A DNA stretch of 64,000 nt. It comes from Bradyrhizobium yuanmingense (GTDB lineage Bacteria; Pseudomonadota; Alphaproteobacteria; Rhizobiales; Xanthobacteraceae). The stretch lies in assembly GCF_900094575.1 (NCBI RefSeq), contig NZ_FMAE01000012.1, positions 95,772 to 159,771 on the forward strand. Direction: 5' to 3'. This document shows positions 9,324 through 18,112 of this stretch, piece after piece; position 1 is the first letter of the stretch, and every line of letters starts with the position of its first letter. Both the position numbers and the translations under genes were made by a program. Below the pieces are notes generated by a model that did not search any database, was not told the origin of the DNA, and worked only from the letters and a program-made list of their open reading frames with translations.

Positions 9324-10679
9324 TCAATCACGCCGGCGCGAGATGACGTAGGATTCGTCGAGAAACCAGAGCCCGTTGTACTTCCGCAGCACATCCCTGG
9401 CGGCATCCAGAGTGCGGCCGTTTTGAGTCATTTCTGTCAATCGGTCGTCCTCAATCTGAGCGACATACACCGCCGCATTCCACGCTGCAAAGGCCGTCGA
9501 GGTTCCGATGGTGCCGGTGACCTCGTTGGGCAGAGCTTCCATATCATACCTGAAGATCGAACGATTGTCCGCGTATGCATTAAAATTTAAGTCGCGGCCC
9601 ACCGATCCAAGTTCATACTTAACGGCACGCAGTAGCTCATGACGGCTGACTGAGAAAGGATTTTCTCCCGGCCAGATCGCCTGGATCATTTCCATGCCCG
9701 GATCCTGCCCATGGGAGTGGATACCGATCAGCCTGCCGCCCGGCCGCAGCGCCCGCGCCAGAGGTGCAATGATCCGCTTGGCCCGGAAATTGACCGATGA
9801 CAGGGCCCGGTACGGCTGGGATGCGATGACGAGGTCGAAATTGGCCTCAGTCTGACCTGGCCGCGGAATGGTCGAATCGAGCAGGAACCGGTGATCCTCG
9901 CGATAGAGCACGAGGACGACCGGCCGCTCGTAGAGCGGCATGGCAGTGCGTGGGCTGATCGCAGCGCGCCAGTTCTGCTCCAGAAAGGGCCTCAGTTCCG
10001 CGATCTGCTGCTCGAACTCGCCCGACGAAGCGCCGCGGAGCGGCACCTCATGCCAGACGGTGGCGGCCGCCGCCGCGGGCGACGCTGGCGTCAGCCAGGG
10101 CGCCTCGGCGTAGAACATGTTGGTGAACACGAACACCGATGCCGGGTGCTCGAAAATGCGGTCCGGCACCTTCTCCAGCGTCAGGCGCAAATCCTCCAGG
10201 CTGAGTTCCTTGCCCGCGACGTAGAACGGCATGTGCGGAAAGCGCTGGTGCGTGGCGCGCAGCACCCGCGCCAGCACCGTTCCGTCGCCGACGCCGGCGT
10301 CGAACAGGCGCAGCGCCGGCGGGCGCGGATGGATGGAGGCAAGCTCCAGCGCGACGCGGTCCGCGATCACCCGCTTTTCGCTGCAGGTGTGGACGAACAG
10401 CAGATATTTCTGGCGGTTCTCGAAGAAGCGGAAATTGCCGCGCGGATCGCGCTTCTCGGGCGGCACCTGAAGTCCCCGCGGCGGCGGCACGCCGCCGGCC
10501 ATCGAGGCCGCCATATAGGCCTGGATCCGCTCCAGCGTGTCGATGGTGATGCGCTTTCCCTCGCGCAGGCGATGCACCAGCTTCCCATCGTTCACTGCGC
10601 GCCGGCCGAACGTCGATTCCGCCATGTCCGCCTTGCGGCAGAAGTCGGTGATCTGGCTCAGGATTTCGTCGTTCTTCAT
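9324..10679 (-). CDS. helix-turn-helix domain fused to SAM-methyltransferase-like domain
   Basis: The protein is about 451 aa from MKNDEILSQITDFCRKADM. An upstream GTG/ATG extension to 10757 is possible but less natural. Residues 1-75 look like a small helix-turn-helix (AESTFGRRAVNDGKLVHRL, then ITIDTLERIQAYM). Residues about 110-330 look like a class I methyltransferase: LRLFDAGVGDGTVLARVL is motif I and FDLVIASQPY resembles motif IV. It is directly upstream of metK on the same strand. A regulator that senses SAM, or a SAM-dependent enzyme, would both fit. The true role is unknown. Confidence 0.75.
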   Translation of the reverse strand: MKNDEILSQITDFCRKADMAESTFGRRAVNDGKLVHRLREGKRITIDTLERIQAYMAASMAGGVPPPRGLQVPPEKRDPRGNFRFFENRQKYLLFVHTCSEKRVIADRVALELASIHPRPPALRLFDAGVGDGTVLARVLRATHQRFPHMPFYVAGKELSLEDLRLTLEKVPDRIFEHPASVFVFTNMFYAEAPWLTPASPAAAAATVWHEVPLRGASSGEFEQQIAELRPFLEQNWRAAISPRTAMPLYERPVVLVLYREDHRFLLDSTIPRPGQTEANFDLVIASQPYRALSSVNFRAKRIIAPLARALRPGGRLIGIHSHGQDPGMEMIQAIWPGENPFSVSRHELLRAVKYELGSVGRDLNFNAYADNRSIFRYDMEALPNEVTGTIGTSTAFAAWNAAVYVAQIEDDRLTEMTQNGRTLDAARDVLRKYNGLWFLDESYVISRRRD

Positions 10680-11145
10680 GAGTGGGAAATCGGTGGGCAG
10701 ACGGATTGGGACCAATCTCCTAGCAAAATCTGCCCACTGAGGGAATAGCGGATCCAAGCGCCTCCTTCACAGTTTGCTCCGGCCGCGAGCCGCGCCCCAC
10801 TCTGGCCCCGCCGAGCAACAACTGGCGCTTCTCCTCTGATCGCCTCCTTACCGTGCGCGCCTGCCCGGTCGCCCTGCTCGCCGCGCTCCTGTGGTCCGCC
10901 CGCGGTCGCGCAGGCACGCGCAATCAGCTCGAGCCGAGCTGCACGGCGGACACGACGCCGCAGACAAGATGATCAATGCCTGCGAAGGAATCATCGCGTG
11001 GGAGGTGCAGGGGCACGGCCCGCCGAGCGGCACGAGCTCAATCGCGGCAAGGCCAGGCGCGGCAAGGTGATCTCGACCCCGAAGAACAAGCATGTGCCCA
11101 TGGTCGAACTCCTCTCTGTGGGGGTCTATCTGGCGGAGAAGTGAC
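10680..11145. other. gap without an intact gene; possible gene debris
   Basis: No complete coding frame is convincing here. Plus-strand pieces in different frames look protein-like: a signal-peptide-like stretch near 10860-10925, DKMINACEGIIA near 10963-10998 (reminiscent of secreted TPR-type proteins), and a piece ending VELLSVGVYLAEK with a stop at 11142-11144. They read as remnants broken by frameshifts. The parent family is not identified. Confidence 0.35.
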
Positions 11146-11284
11146 TCGTGCCCGGACGCAGCGCAGCGCTTCTCAGCGGTGCTCTGCAGAGCTGAGGCCT
11201 ATAGCTCCGCGCAGCAAGTCGAGCAGCATGGGTCCCGGCTCTGCGCAGCAACGCTGGAGCGTTGCTGCGCGTCCGGGACACGGG
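11146..11284. repeat. intergenic palindromic repeat (GTGCCCGGAC...GTCCGGGACAC type)
   Basis: The outer arms CGTGCCCGGACGCAGCGCAG and the CGTCCGGGACACGGG end are complementary. Inside, GCGCAGCAACGC-TGGA-GCGTTGCTGCGC is a perfect 12-bp stem. It is another intergenic repeat family of the Bradyrhizobium type and lies 20 bp from the end of the MetE-like gene, where it could serve as a terminator. Confidence 0.65.
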
Positions 11285-11304
11285 TGAGCCTTAACGGCGG
11301 AGCC

Positions 11305-12423
11305 TTACTGCCCCCACACTTCCTTCGCGATCTCGACCGCGAGGCTGAGCTTGGCCCACTGCTCCTCCTCGGAGAGGATGTTGCCCTCTTCCGTCGAGGC
11401 AAAGCCACATTGCGGCGACAGCGCGAGCTGCTCCAAGGGCGCGAACTTGGCGGCTTCTTCCAGGCGGCGCTTGATGTCGTCCTTCTTCTCGAGCTCGCCG
11501 AACTTCGAGGTGATGACGCCGACCACGACGACCTTGTTGCCCTTGGGCAGGAAGCGCAGCGGCTCGAAACCGCCGGCGCGGTCGCTGTCGTACTCCAGGA
11601 AGTAGCCGTCGTAATTGGTGCCGGCGAGCATGGTCTCGGCCACCGGCTCGTAGCCACCCGAGGAAATCCAGGTCGAGCGGAAATTACCGCGGCAGACGTG
11701 GGTCGTCACCACCATGTCGGCCGGCTTCTCCGCCAGCGCGTAGTTGATGATGCGCGCATAGATCTGTTGCAGCCCATCCGGATTATCGCCGCGCTCGCGT
11801 GCCTTCTGCAATTCGTCCTGCGAGCAGAGATAGGCCCAGACGGTGTCGTCGAACTGGAGATAGCGGCAGCCGGCGTCGTAGAACGCCTTCACGGCCTTGC
11901 GGTAGGTCTTGCCGAGATCTTCGTAGAAGGCGTCGAGATCGGGATAGACGTCCTTGGAGATCGACTTGCGTCCGCCGCGGAAGTGGAGCACTGCCGGCGA
12001 AGGGATCGTCATCTTGGCGGTGACGTGAGCCTGGTCGGCGACCTTCTTCAGGAAGCGGAAGTGGTCCAGCATCGGGTGGCTGTCTGGAAAGTCGAGCTTG
12101 CCGATGACGCGGACCGCATCGTGACGGGTCTGCACGCCCGTGAACTGGATGCCGGTGTCGGGGTGAAACAGCTCGCAGCCGGTGAGCTTGGCCAGGAAGT
12201 CGAAATGCCACCAGGAGCGGCGGAATTCGCCGTCGGTCGCGAGCTTCAGCCCGATCGAGGCCTGCTTGTGCACGACCTTCTCGATCTCCATGTCCTCGAT
12301 CTTGCGCAGATCGTCGGCCGAGATCTCGCCCTTCTCCAGCCGGCTACGGGCTTCCTTGATCTTGAGCGGACGCAGGAGGCTGCCGACCTCGTCGGCGCGG
12401 AAGGGGGCTGTGGTTCGCTGCAT
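11305..12423 (-). CDS. MetE C-terminal-like cobalamin-independent methyltransferase
   Basis: The protein has 372 aa, about half of full MetE, so it is the single-barrel type. It begins MQRTTAPFRADEVGSLLRP. Zinc-ligand-like residues are visible: TTHVCRGNFR (HxC) near residue 240 and SPQCGFAS near the C-terminus. Family enzymes transfer a methyl group to homocysteine or a similar thiol; the methyl donor of short forms is often not folate triglutamate. It is the last gene of the liv-type operon, 19 bp after the ATPase gene, suggesting the imported ligand or its product is linked to methyl metabolism. Confidence 0.85.
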   Translation of the reverse strand: MQRTTAPFRADEVGSLLRPLKIKEARSRLEKGEISADDLRKIEDMEIEKVVHKQASIGLKLATDGEFRRSWWHFDFLAKLTGCELFHPDTGIQFTGVQTRHDAVRVIGKLDFPDSHPMLDHFRFLKKVADQAHVTAKMTIPSPAVLHFRGGRKSISKDVYPDLDAFYEDLGKTYRKAVKAFYDAGCRYLQFDDTVWAYLCSQDELQKARERGDNPDGLQQIYARIINYALAEKPADMVVTTHVCRGNFRSTWISSGGYEPVAETMLAGTNYDGYFLEYDSDRAGGFEPLRFLPKGNKVVVVGVITSKFGELEKKDDIKRRLEEAAKFAPLEQLALSPQCGFASTEEGNILSEEEQWAKLSLAVEIAKEVWGQ

Positions 12424-12442
12424 GTGTTACTCCCTGGACATC

Positions 12443-13159
12443 TTAGTGGGCCGCCGCCCCGGCGACGCCGAGATGGCGCTCCAGGACAGAGGGGTCGGTC
12501 TTCAGCGCGGCGCTCGGAGCGTCGTGGACGATCGTTCCGCGCTCCAATATCACAACGCGATCGGCGAGCCCCAGAATCTTTTGGGCATTCTGCTCTACGA
12601 TGATCGAGCAGATACCTCCGGACCGGGTGATGGTCCCGATCGCCTTCAAGAGTTCCTCGACGATGATGGGCGCAAGGCCCTCCATCGGCTCGTCCAACAG
12701 CAGGACTTTCGGATTGAGGGTAAGTGCGCGACCGATCGCCAGCATCTGCTGCTCGCCGCCGGAGAGCTGGTTGCCGAAATTGCTCCGCCGCTCCTTCAGC
12801 CGCGGAAACATCTCGTAGACCTTCTCGACCGTCCAGGGACCGGGCTGCGCTACGGCGGTCATGTTCTCTTCCACCGTCAGCGAGCGGAAGATGTTGCGCT
12901 CCTGCGGCACCCAGCCGATGCCGGCGCGCGCCCGCTGGTCGGGCCGCATCGCCGTGACATCGGTGCCGGCCAGCGCAATGGAGCCTGCGAAGCGGCGCGT
13001 GACGCCGACGATGGAGTTGATCAGCGTGGTCTTGCCGGTGCCGTTGCGCCCGAGCAGCGCCAGCACCTGTCCTTCGGCGAGGCGGAGCGTCATCTTCGGC
13101 AGCACCACCGCCTCGCCGTAGCCGGCGCGAAGCGAATCGATCGCGAGCAGGTCAGACAT
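12443..13159 (-). CDS. livF: HAAT-family ABC importer ATPase (LivF type)
   Basis: The protein has 238 aa. Walker A is GRNGTGKTT, the signature is LSGGEQQMLAIGRAL and Walker B is VLLLDEPMEGLAP. The short form without the extra C-terminal extension and the KVYEMFPRLKERR segment are characteristic of LivF. It pairs with the overlapping LivG-type ATPase (8-bp overlap) on the cytoplasmic face of the importer encoded at 12443-17180. The transported ligand is not determined. Confidence 0.92.
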   Translation of the reverse strand: MSDLLAIDSLRAGYGEAVVLPKMTLRLAEGQVLALLGRNGTGKTTLINSIVGVTRRFAGSIALAGTDVTAMRPDQRARAGIGWVPQERNIFRSLTVEENMTAVAQPGPWTVEKVYEMFPRLKERRSNFGNQLSGGEQQMLAIGRALTLNPKVLLLDEPMEGLAPIIVEELLKAIGTITRSGGICSIIVEQNAQKILGLADRVVILERGTIVHDAPSAALKTDPSVLERHLGVAGAAAH

Positions 13160-13907
13160 CGACCGCCTCCTCGCCGAGATAGACCGCCTTCACCTGCGGA
13201 TCGCGCGCGACCTCTTCGGGCCGGCCTTCGGTCAGCAGCGCGCCGGAGACCAGCACCGAGATGCGATCGGCAAAGGAGAACACGAGGTCCATGTCGTGCT
13301 CGATCAGGAGCACGGTGACGTCCCGCGGCAGGCTGCCCACGACGGCGAGAATGTCGTGGCGCTCGCTCTCGGGCACGCCGGCGGCGGGCTCGTCGAGCAG
13401 CAGCACGCGCGGCTTGGCCGCAATGGCCACCGCGATCTCGAGCAGGCGCTGCTTACCGTAGGGCAGCGTCACGGTCTCTTCGTTCATGACGTCGAGCAGA
13501 TGGAAGCGGGAGAGCAGATCGGCGGTCTCGCCATTGACGTCACTGCGCGTGCCCATCCGTCGCCACCAGTCGCCGCCATGGCCGAGGCGCTCGGAGACCG
13601 CGAGCCCGATGGTCTCCAGGGGAGTCAGGTCCGGGTAGAGCTGGTTGATCTGGAACGTGCGCGACAACCCGCGCAGCACGCGCTTGTGCACCGGCAGATC
13701 GGTGATGTCCTGGCCTTCGAGCAGGATGCGGCCCGAGTTCGGCTTCAGCACGCCCGTGAGCTGGTTAATGACCGTGGTCTTGCCGGCACCGTTCGGACCG
13801 ATCAGCGCGTGGCGGGCGCCCTGCTCGACCTTCAAGGACAGATCGCGGGTGACGCGCAGGCCGCCGAACTGCTTTTCGAGATTCTGGGTTTCGAGCGCGA
13901 TGGTCAT
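13152..13907 (-). CDS. livG: HAAT-family ABC importer ATPase (LivG type)
   Basis: The protein has 251 aa. Walker A is GPNGAGKTT and Walker B VLLLDEPAAGVPESE. The ABC signature position reads LPYGKQRLLEIAVAI, the degenerate LPYG form common in LivG. RTFQINQLYPDLTPLETIGL and the C-terminal HDMDLVFSFADRI complete the pattern. It overlaps both neighbours (8 bp with livF, 4 bp with the permease gene), so all are one transcript. Confidence 0.92.
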   Translation of the reverse strand: MTIALETQNLEKQFGGLRVTRDLSLKVEQGARHALIGPNGAGKTTVINQLTGVLKPNSGRILLEGQDITDLPVHKRVLRGLSRTFQINQLYPDLTPLETIGLAVSERLGHGGDWWRRMGTRSDVNGETADLLSRFHLLDVMNEETVTLPYGKQRLLEIAVAIAAKPRVLLLDEPAAGVPESERHDILAVVGSLPRDVTVLLIEHDMDLVFSFADRISVLVSGALLTEGRPEEVARDPQVKAVYLGEEAVDV

Positions 13908-14932
13908 GAATCGCTCTCCGGCACGGCAACGATCGCCTTGCGCCCCGCAATCCGCCTGATGATCAGGTTCGGCACATACAGCACCCAGCGATGCAGGCGC
14001 TGGCGGCCGACCAGCACGATCACGACCAGCACGAGGCCGATCCAGAACTGCCAGTATTGCGGCGTGATGGTCGAGAACAATTCCTGGAGCAGGCGGAAGA
14101 TCACCGCGCCGACCAGCCCGCCGTAGAGATAGCCGGTACCGCCGATCACCAGCACCAGCATCAGGTCCGCGGAGCGCTCGAAGGCGAACACGTCGAGCGA
14201 GGCGATCGCGGTCGTCTGGGTGAACAGCGCTCCCGCAATGCCGGCATAGAACGCAGCCAGCGTATAGATCGCGACCAGGCGGCGGTTGACCGGAATGCCA
14301 ATGGCGGCGGCGCGGAGAGGATTGTTCTTGATGGCGCGCAGCGACAGGCCGAACGGGGAATTTACGACGCGGCGGGCCAACAGGAACAGCAGGAACAACA
14401 CGGCGAGCGAATAGAAGAAGCCGGCCTTGCCGAACATGTCGAACGGGATCTCGCCGAAGATCGGCTGCATCTCGATGCCCTGCAGGCCGTCGGTCCCACC
14501 GGTGATATTGGAGAAGCGCTCGGCGAGCGCTTCCAGCAGCAACGCAATGCCGAGCGTCACCATCAGGCGCGTCAGGTCGACGCCGCGGATCACCAGAAAG
14601 CTGGTGGCAAAGCCGAGCACCATGGCGGCAAGGCCGGCGACGATCAGCGCCAGCACGGGTTCCTTGACGATGCCGTGCAGCGCCAGCAGCCCCGCGGCAT
14701 AGGCGCCGACGCCGAAGAAGGCGGCATGGCCCAGCGAAACGATGCCGGCATAGCCGAGGATGAGATCGAGCGACATCGCGAACAGCGCGAGGCGCAGGAT
14801 GTCAGTCATGATCAGATAGCGCGACGGAAATGCGAAGCCGCAGGCCAGCACGATCAGCCAGAAGGCGATTTCGCCGTAGTGCCAGCGCGCCTGGCGCTGG
14901 GCATGGTAGCCGACGTCGGAAGCAGCGCTCAT
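13904..14932 (-). CDS. livM: HAAT-family ABC importer permease (LivM type)
   Basis: The protein is about 342 aa from MSAASDVGYHAQRQARWHYG. It has several hydrophobic segments and the permease hallmark LDLILGYAGIVSLGHAAFFGVGAYAAG near residue 60. The loop SLRAIKNNPLRAAAIGIPV matches the conserved EAA-like cytoplasmic loop that contacts the ATPase. The frame stays open further upstream, but that part is Arg-rich and lies over the livH gene, so the start at 14932 is chosen. There is an 8-bp gap to livH. Confidence 0.92.
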   Translation of the reverse strand: MSAASDVGYHAQRQARWHYGEIAFWLIVLACGFAFPSRYLIMTDILRLALFAMSLDLILGYAGIVSLGHAAFFGVGAYAAGLLALHGIVKEPVLALIVAGLAAMVLGFATSFLVIRGVDLTRLMVTLGIALLLEALAERFSNITGGTDGLQGIEMQPIFGEIPFDMFGKAGFFYSLAVLFLLFLLARRVVNSPFGLSLRAIKNNPLRAAAIGIPVNRRLVAIYTLAAFYAGIAGALFTQTTAIASLDVFAFERSADLMLVLVIGGTGYLYGGLVGAVIFRLLQELFSTITPQYWQFWIGLVLVVIVLVGRQRLHRWVLYVPNLIIRRIAGRKAIVAVPESDS

Positions 14933-14940
14933 CGGTGAAC

Positions 14941-15810
14941 TCAACGCGCGGCCGTTCGGCCGAACAGGCCGTTCGGGCGCCAGATCAGGATCACGATCAT
15001 GATGGTGTAGATCACGAAGGGGCCCATCTTCGGCACGTAATATTTGCCGGCGACGTCGCCGATGCCGAGCAGCAGCGAGGCGAGGAACGGGCCCGTTATC
15101 GAGGAGGAGCCGCCGACGGTGACCACGATCAGGAAGTAGATCATGAACTTCAGCGGGAAATACGGATCGAGGCCGAGGATCTCGGCGCTGAGCGCGCCGC
15201 CGAGGCCGGCGAGCCCGCAACCGAAGGCAAAGGTGAAGGCGAACACCTGCGGCACGTTGATGCCGAGACCGCTCGCGGCGCGGGGGTCATCGACGGCCGC
15301 GCGCAGGCGGCTGCCGAAACGTGTCTTCGCCAGCACCATTTGAAGCGCGATGGTTAGCAGGCCGCAGATCACGATGATCATCAGCCGGTAGCGGCCGATA
15401 CCGACGCCGAACAGATCGAACTGGCCTTGGAGCGCGGCGGGCAAATTGATGAAGACCCGCGAGGATCCCTGGATGTAATCGACGGCTGCCACCGACATGA
15501 AGGTCAGGCCGATCGTGAACAGCACCTGGTCGAGATGGCTGCGGGCGTAGAGATGACGGTACAGCGTCCGTTCGAGCGCGATGCCGATTGCAGCCGAGGA
15601 GACGAAAGCGAGCGGCAAAGCGGCGAAGAACGGCCAACCCATCCGGTTGACCAGCACCATGCAGATATAGCCCCCCGCCATCGCGAAGGCGCCGTGGGCG
15701 AGATTGACGAAGTTCATCAGGCCCAGCGTGACCGCGAGCCCGCAGGCGAGCACGAACAGCAGCATGCCGTAAGCGACGCCATCGAACAGGTTGGTGAGGA
15801 TTGCGGTCAT
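14941..15810 (-). CDS. livH: HAAT-family ABC importer permease (LivH type)
   Basis: The protein has 289 aa. It begins MTAILTNLFDGVAYGMLLFVLACGLAVTLGLMNFVNLAHG, the standard LivH N-terminus. About eight membrane segments are visible. RLRAAVDDPRAASGLGINV is the cytoplasmic coupling loop. It lies between the livM-type gene and the binding-protein gene, separated from the latter by a 191-bp repeat-filled gap. Confidence 0.93.
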   Translation of the reverse strand: MTAILTNLFDGVAYGMLLFVLACGLAVTLGLMNFVNLAHGAFAMAGGYICMVLVNRMGWPFFAALPLAFVSSAAIGIALERTLYRHLYARSHLDQVLFTIGLTFMSVAAVDYIQGSSRVFINLPAALQGQFDLFGVGIGRYRLMIIVICGLLTIALQMVLAKTRFGSRLRAAVDDPRAASGLGINVPQVFAFTFAFGCGLAGLGGALSAEILGLDPYFPLKFMIYFLIVVTVGGSSSITGPFLASLLLGIGDVAGKYYVPKMGPFVIYTIMIVILIWRPNGLFGRTAAR

Positions 15811-15834
15811 CAGCAGTCGAGGGTCATCTCAAGT

Positions 15835-15990
15835 GTGGCCAAGGGCCGTGCTGCACTCCCTCTCCCGCTTGCGGGAGAGGGTCTTTCCACTTGGAGGATT
15901 CCCGACGACGAGAGAACCCTCACCCGGCGCTCCGCGTCGACCTCTCCCGCAGGGCAGGCGGGAGAGGTGAGGAGAGCCCCGGGATGACGC
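15835..15990. repeat. intergenic repeat (CTCTCCCGC...GCGGGAGAGG type)
   Basis: CCCTCTCCCGCTTGCGGGAGAGG is a tight inverted repeat near 15860. A second inverted copy, CCTCTCCCGC...GCGGGAGAGG, lies near 15942-15968. The element sits inside the liv operon between the binding-protein and livH genes. Such a hairpin could lower expression of the downstream membrane genes relative to the binding protein; that effect is inferred. Confidence 0.65.
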
Positions 15991-16001
15991 GCTTTCGCGC
16001 G

Positions 16002-17180
16002 TCACTTCTTGGTCTTGCCGAGATCTTTGACAGCCTCGAAGGTCGCGAACTCGACATTGTAGAGTTCGCCATCCACTTTCTCGACCTTGCGGATGTAGAT
16101 GTTCTGCACGATGTCGCGGGTCTCGGGGTCGATCGAGATCGGACCGCGCGGGCTCTCCCACTTCTGGCCCTTCATGGCCTCGATCAGCTTGTCGCCGTTG
16201 GTGTCGCCACCTGTCTTCTTCAGCGCCTCGTAGATCAGGTGGATGCCGTCATAGCCGCCCACGGCCATGAAGCCCGGACGGTTGCCGAAGGCCTTCTTGT
16301 AGGCCGCGACGAAATCCTTGTTCATCTGCGAGGGGTGCGCCGCGGAATAGAGATGCGCGGTGACCGTGCCGAGCACGGCGTCGCCCATGTTGTTGAGCAG
16401 ATCGTCGTCGGTGACGTCGCCCGGCCCGATCACCTTGATGCCGGCCTTGTCGAGGCCACGCTCGGCATATTGCTTCATGAAGTTGCCGCCCTGGCCCGCC
16501 GGCACGAACACGAAGATCGCGTCCGGCTTTGCGTCCTTCATGCGCTGCAGGAACGGAGCGAAGTCGGGGTTCTGCAGCGGCACCTTGACTTCTTCGACCA
16601 CCTCACCGCCGCCGGCCGTAAAATGTTGCTTGAAGAAGTTGAGGGCGTCATTGCCCGGCGCGTAGTCCGAGGTCAGCGTCGCGACCTTCTTGATGCCGTT
16701 CTTCACCGCCCAATCGCCGATGATGGTCGAGGACTGCGCCAGCGTGAAGCTGGTGCGCACGATATAGGGCGAACGTTCGGTGATAATGGAGGTGCCGGCC
16801 GCCATCACGACTTCAGGAATCTTGGCCTGGGTAGCCAGCGGCGCGGCGGCGAGCGCGGCCGGCGTCACGCCGAAGCCGGCGATGAAGTTGACCTTGTCGT
16901 TGACGATCAGCTCCTGCGCGGCAGTCTTGGTCTTATCCGGGATCGCCGCGTCGTCCTTGACGATGATTTCGATCTTCTTGCCGGCGACGGTGTCGCCCTT
17001 CTGCTGCATGTAGAGCTTGATCGCGTTCTCGATCTGCTTGCCGGTCGAGGCCTGGCCGCCGGTCATCGGCAGGATCAGCCCGATCTTGACCGTGTCTTGC
17101 GCCTTGGCAGGCGCGACGGCCGCGAGGCCCGCGATCGCAACGACCGCTGCGGTGCGTAAAAAAATCCTGCGTTCGAACAT
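16002..17180 (-). CDS. HAAT-family periplasmic substrate-binding protein
   Basis: The protein is 392 aa from MFERRIFLRTAAVVAIAGL; GGGAGGGA directly upstream supports this start over the in-frame extension to 17279. A signal peptide ends near AVAPAKA/Q (residue about 27). The mature part begins DTVKIGLILPMTGGQAS, typical of LivK/amide-binding type I periplasmic proteins. It is first in the operon that continues with livH, livM, livG, livF and the MetE-like gene. The ligand is unknown; amino acids, amides or aromatic acids are all known for the family. Confidence 0.92.
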   Translation of the reverse strand: MFERRIFLRTAAVVAIAGLAAVAPAKAQDTVKIGLILPMTGGQASTGKQIENAIKLYMQQKGDTVAGKKIEIIVKDDAAIPDKTKTAAQELIVNDKVNFIAGFGVTPAALAAAPLATQAKIPEVVMAAGTSIITERSPYIVRTSFTLAQSSTIIGDWAVKNGIKKVATLTSDYAPGNDALNFFKQHFTAGGGEVVEEVKVPLQNPDFAPFLQRMKDAKPDAIFVFVPAGQGGNFMKQYAERGLDKAGIKVIGPGDVTDDDLLNNMGDAVLGTVTAHLYSAAHPSQMNKDFVAAYKKAFGNRPGFMAVGGYDGIHLIYEALKKTGGDTNGDKLIEAMKGQKWESPRGPISIDPETRDIVQNIYIRKVEKVDGELYNVEFATFEAVKDLGKTKK

Positions 17181-17755
17181 CAGATGTCCCTCCCCTTCAT
17201 TCCTCACCTCTTGTGCGGCGGACCGAGTACCCGGTCCTTGCCGCGCTTCACTCACGGACAAGCCATGCCGTGCGGCCACATGGCGTCCTCTGTAACCCCG
17301 TTGTCAATCGAACGTTGGGCGACCATTCGGCGCAAGCCGCGCAATCTGCCTCAACAACGGCGGAGAGCTATTTGTACGATTGTACAAATGAAATGGTCCT
17401 GTCAACGAAAAAGCCCTGTGACACTGGGCCGGAGGGCGATGGCTTTGCCACCCTACGAGGGCCGCACCACACCGGGGATGGAGGATTCAGTCTCTCATTT
17501 GCAGAATCCGGACACCTTAAGTGCGTCCGTGGCATGCCCGTCCTACGATCCGTCCAATGACAAATACCCGGTGTATACCGTACCAACAGCGGCGACCTCA
17601 TCAAGTCCAAAATATGCCTATTATAATACCTTCTCTGTATACAGCTTTGCCCTCCCTCGAATAGGCCAATTTTACCTATTGAGAGATATGGTTGCCGCTA
17701 ACGCCTATGGCGCTCCACCATCCGCGCCCCGTCGGGGGCACGACCAGAGATATTC
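17181..17755. other. 575-bp intergenic region: liv operon promoter side, lower GC
   Basis: No coding frame here is convincing. The region is clearly more AT-rich than its surroundings, especially 17560-17700. It contains a perfect 20-bp palindrome at 17370-17389 and a repeat fragment near 17430-17465 (GGCGATGGCTTTGCCACCCT). It should hold the promoter for the minus-strand importer operon and for the lipoprotein gene at 17756. Confidence 0.6.
17370..17389. promoter_or_regulatory. perfect palindrome, candidate repressor operator
   Basis: ATTTGTAC-GATT-GTACAAAT is a perfect inverted repeat with 8-bp arms, 190 bp upstream of the binding-protein start. TTGTAC/GTACAA half-sites resemble operators of GntR-type regulators. 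No regulator gene is adjacent, so the protein that would bind is unknown. Confidence 0.5.
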
Positions 17756-18037
17756 ATGCGTTCTCGCTCGCTTTCGATCGCCGCCGCACTCGCCCTGCTC
17801 AATCTCGCAGGCTGCGGGACGGTCAACGAGAAGCTCTCCGCCGGGATGGGCGACTACGTCCCGCAATGGGCCGGCGGCCTGCCCGCTGATGCGCCGCCGC
17901 GGCCCGGCACGCCGCAATACGATGCCTACATGAAGGAGCGCGAGCGCAAGCGGCTGATGCCGGCGACCGATCGCGAGAAGGAAGAACAGGCCCAGAAGGG
18001 CGCGACGGGGACGACGTCGGCTGGCGCGGGGCGCTGA
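17756..18037 (+). CDS. small predicted lipoprotein
   Basis: The protein has 93 aa. The N-terminus is a lipoprotein signal: MRSRSLS, a hydrophobic stretch, then lipobox LAGC with Cys at residue 20. The mature part is Pro/Gly-rich with a basic, Glu/Lys-rich helix (YMKERERKRLMPATDREKEEQ). It is predicted to be anchored in the outer or inner membrane. No family is recognised. It stands alone between two oppositely transcribed genes. Confidence 0.75.
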   Translation: MRSRSLSIAAALALLNLAGCGTVNEKLSAGMGDYVPQWAGGLPADAPPRPGTPQYDAYMKERERKRLMPATDREKEEQAQKGATGTTSAGAGR

Positions 18038-18112
18038 GGAAGCGAATGGCGAACAGGGAGTAGCGAATAGGACGCGCTCCCCCTCCACTCACCATTCGTC
18101 CCCCATTCGCTA
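18036..18112. repeat. intergenic repeat (GCGAATGG...CCATTCGC type)
   Basis: GAAGCGAATGGCGAACAGGG on the left arm and CCATTCGT...CCATTCGC on the right arm form an imperfect inverted repeat. It lies in the convergent gap between the lipoprotein gene and purU and could terminate both. Confidence 0.5.

Noticed and set aside
17368..17610. Minus-strand frame of 80 codons in the liv promoter region
   Set aside because: It overlaps the operator-like palindrome, lacks a ribosome site and has no recognisable features.
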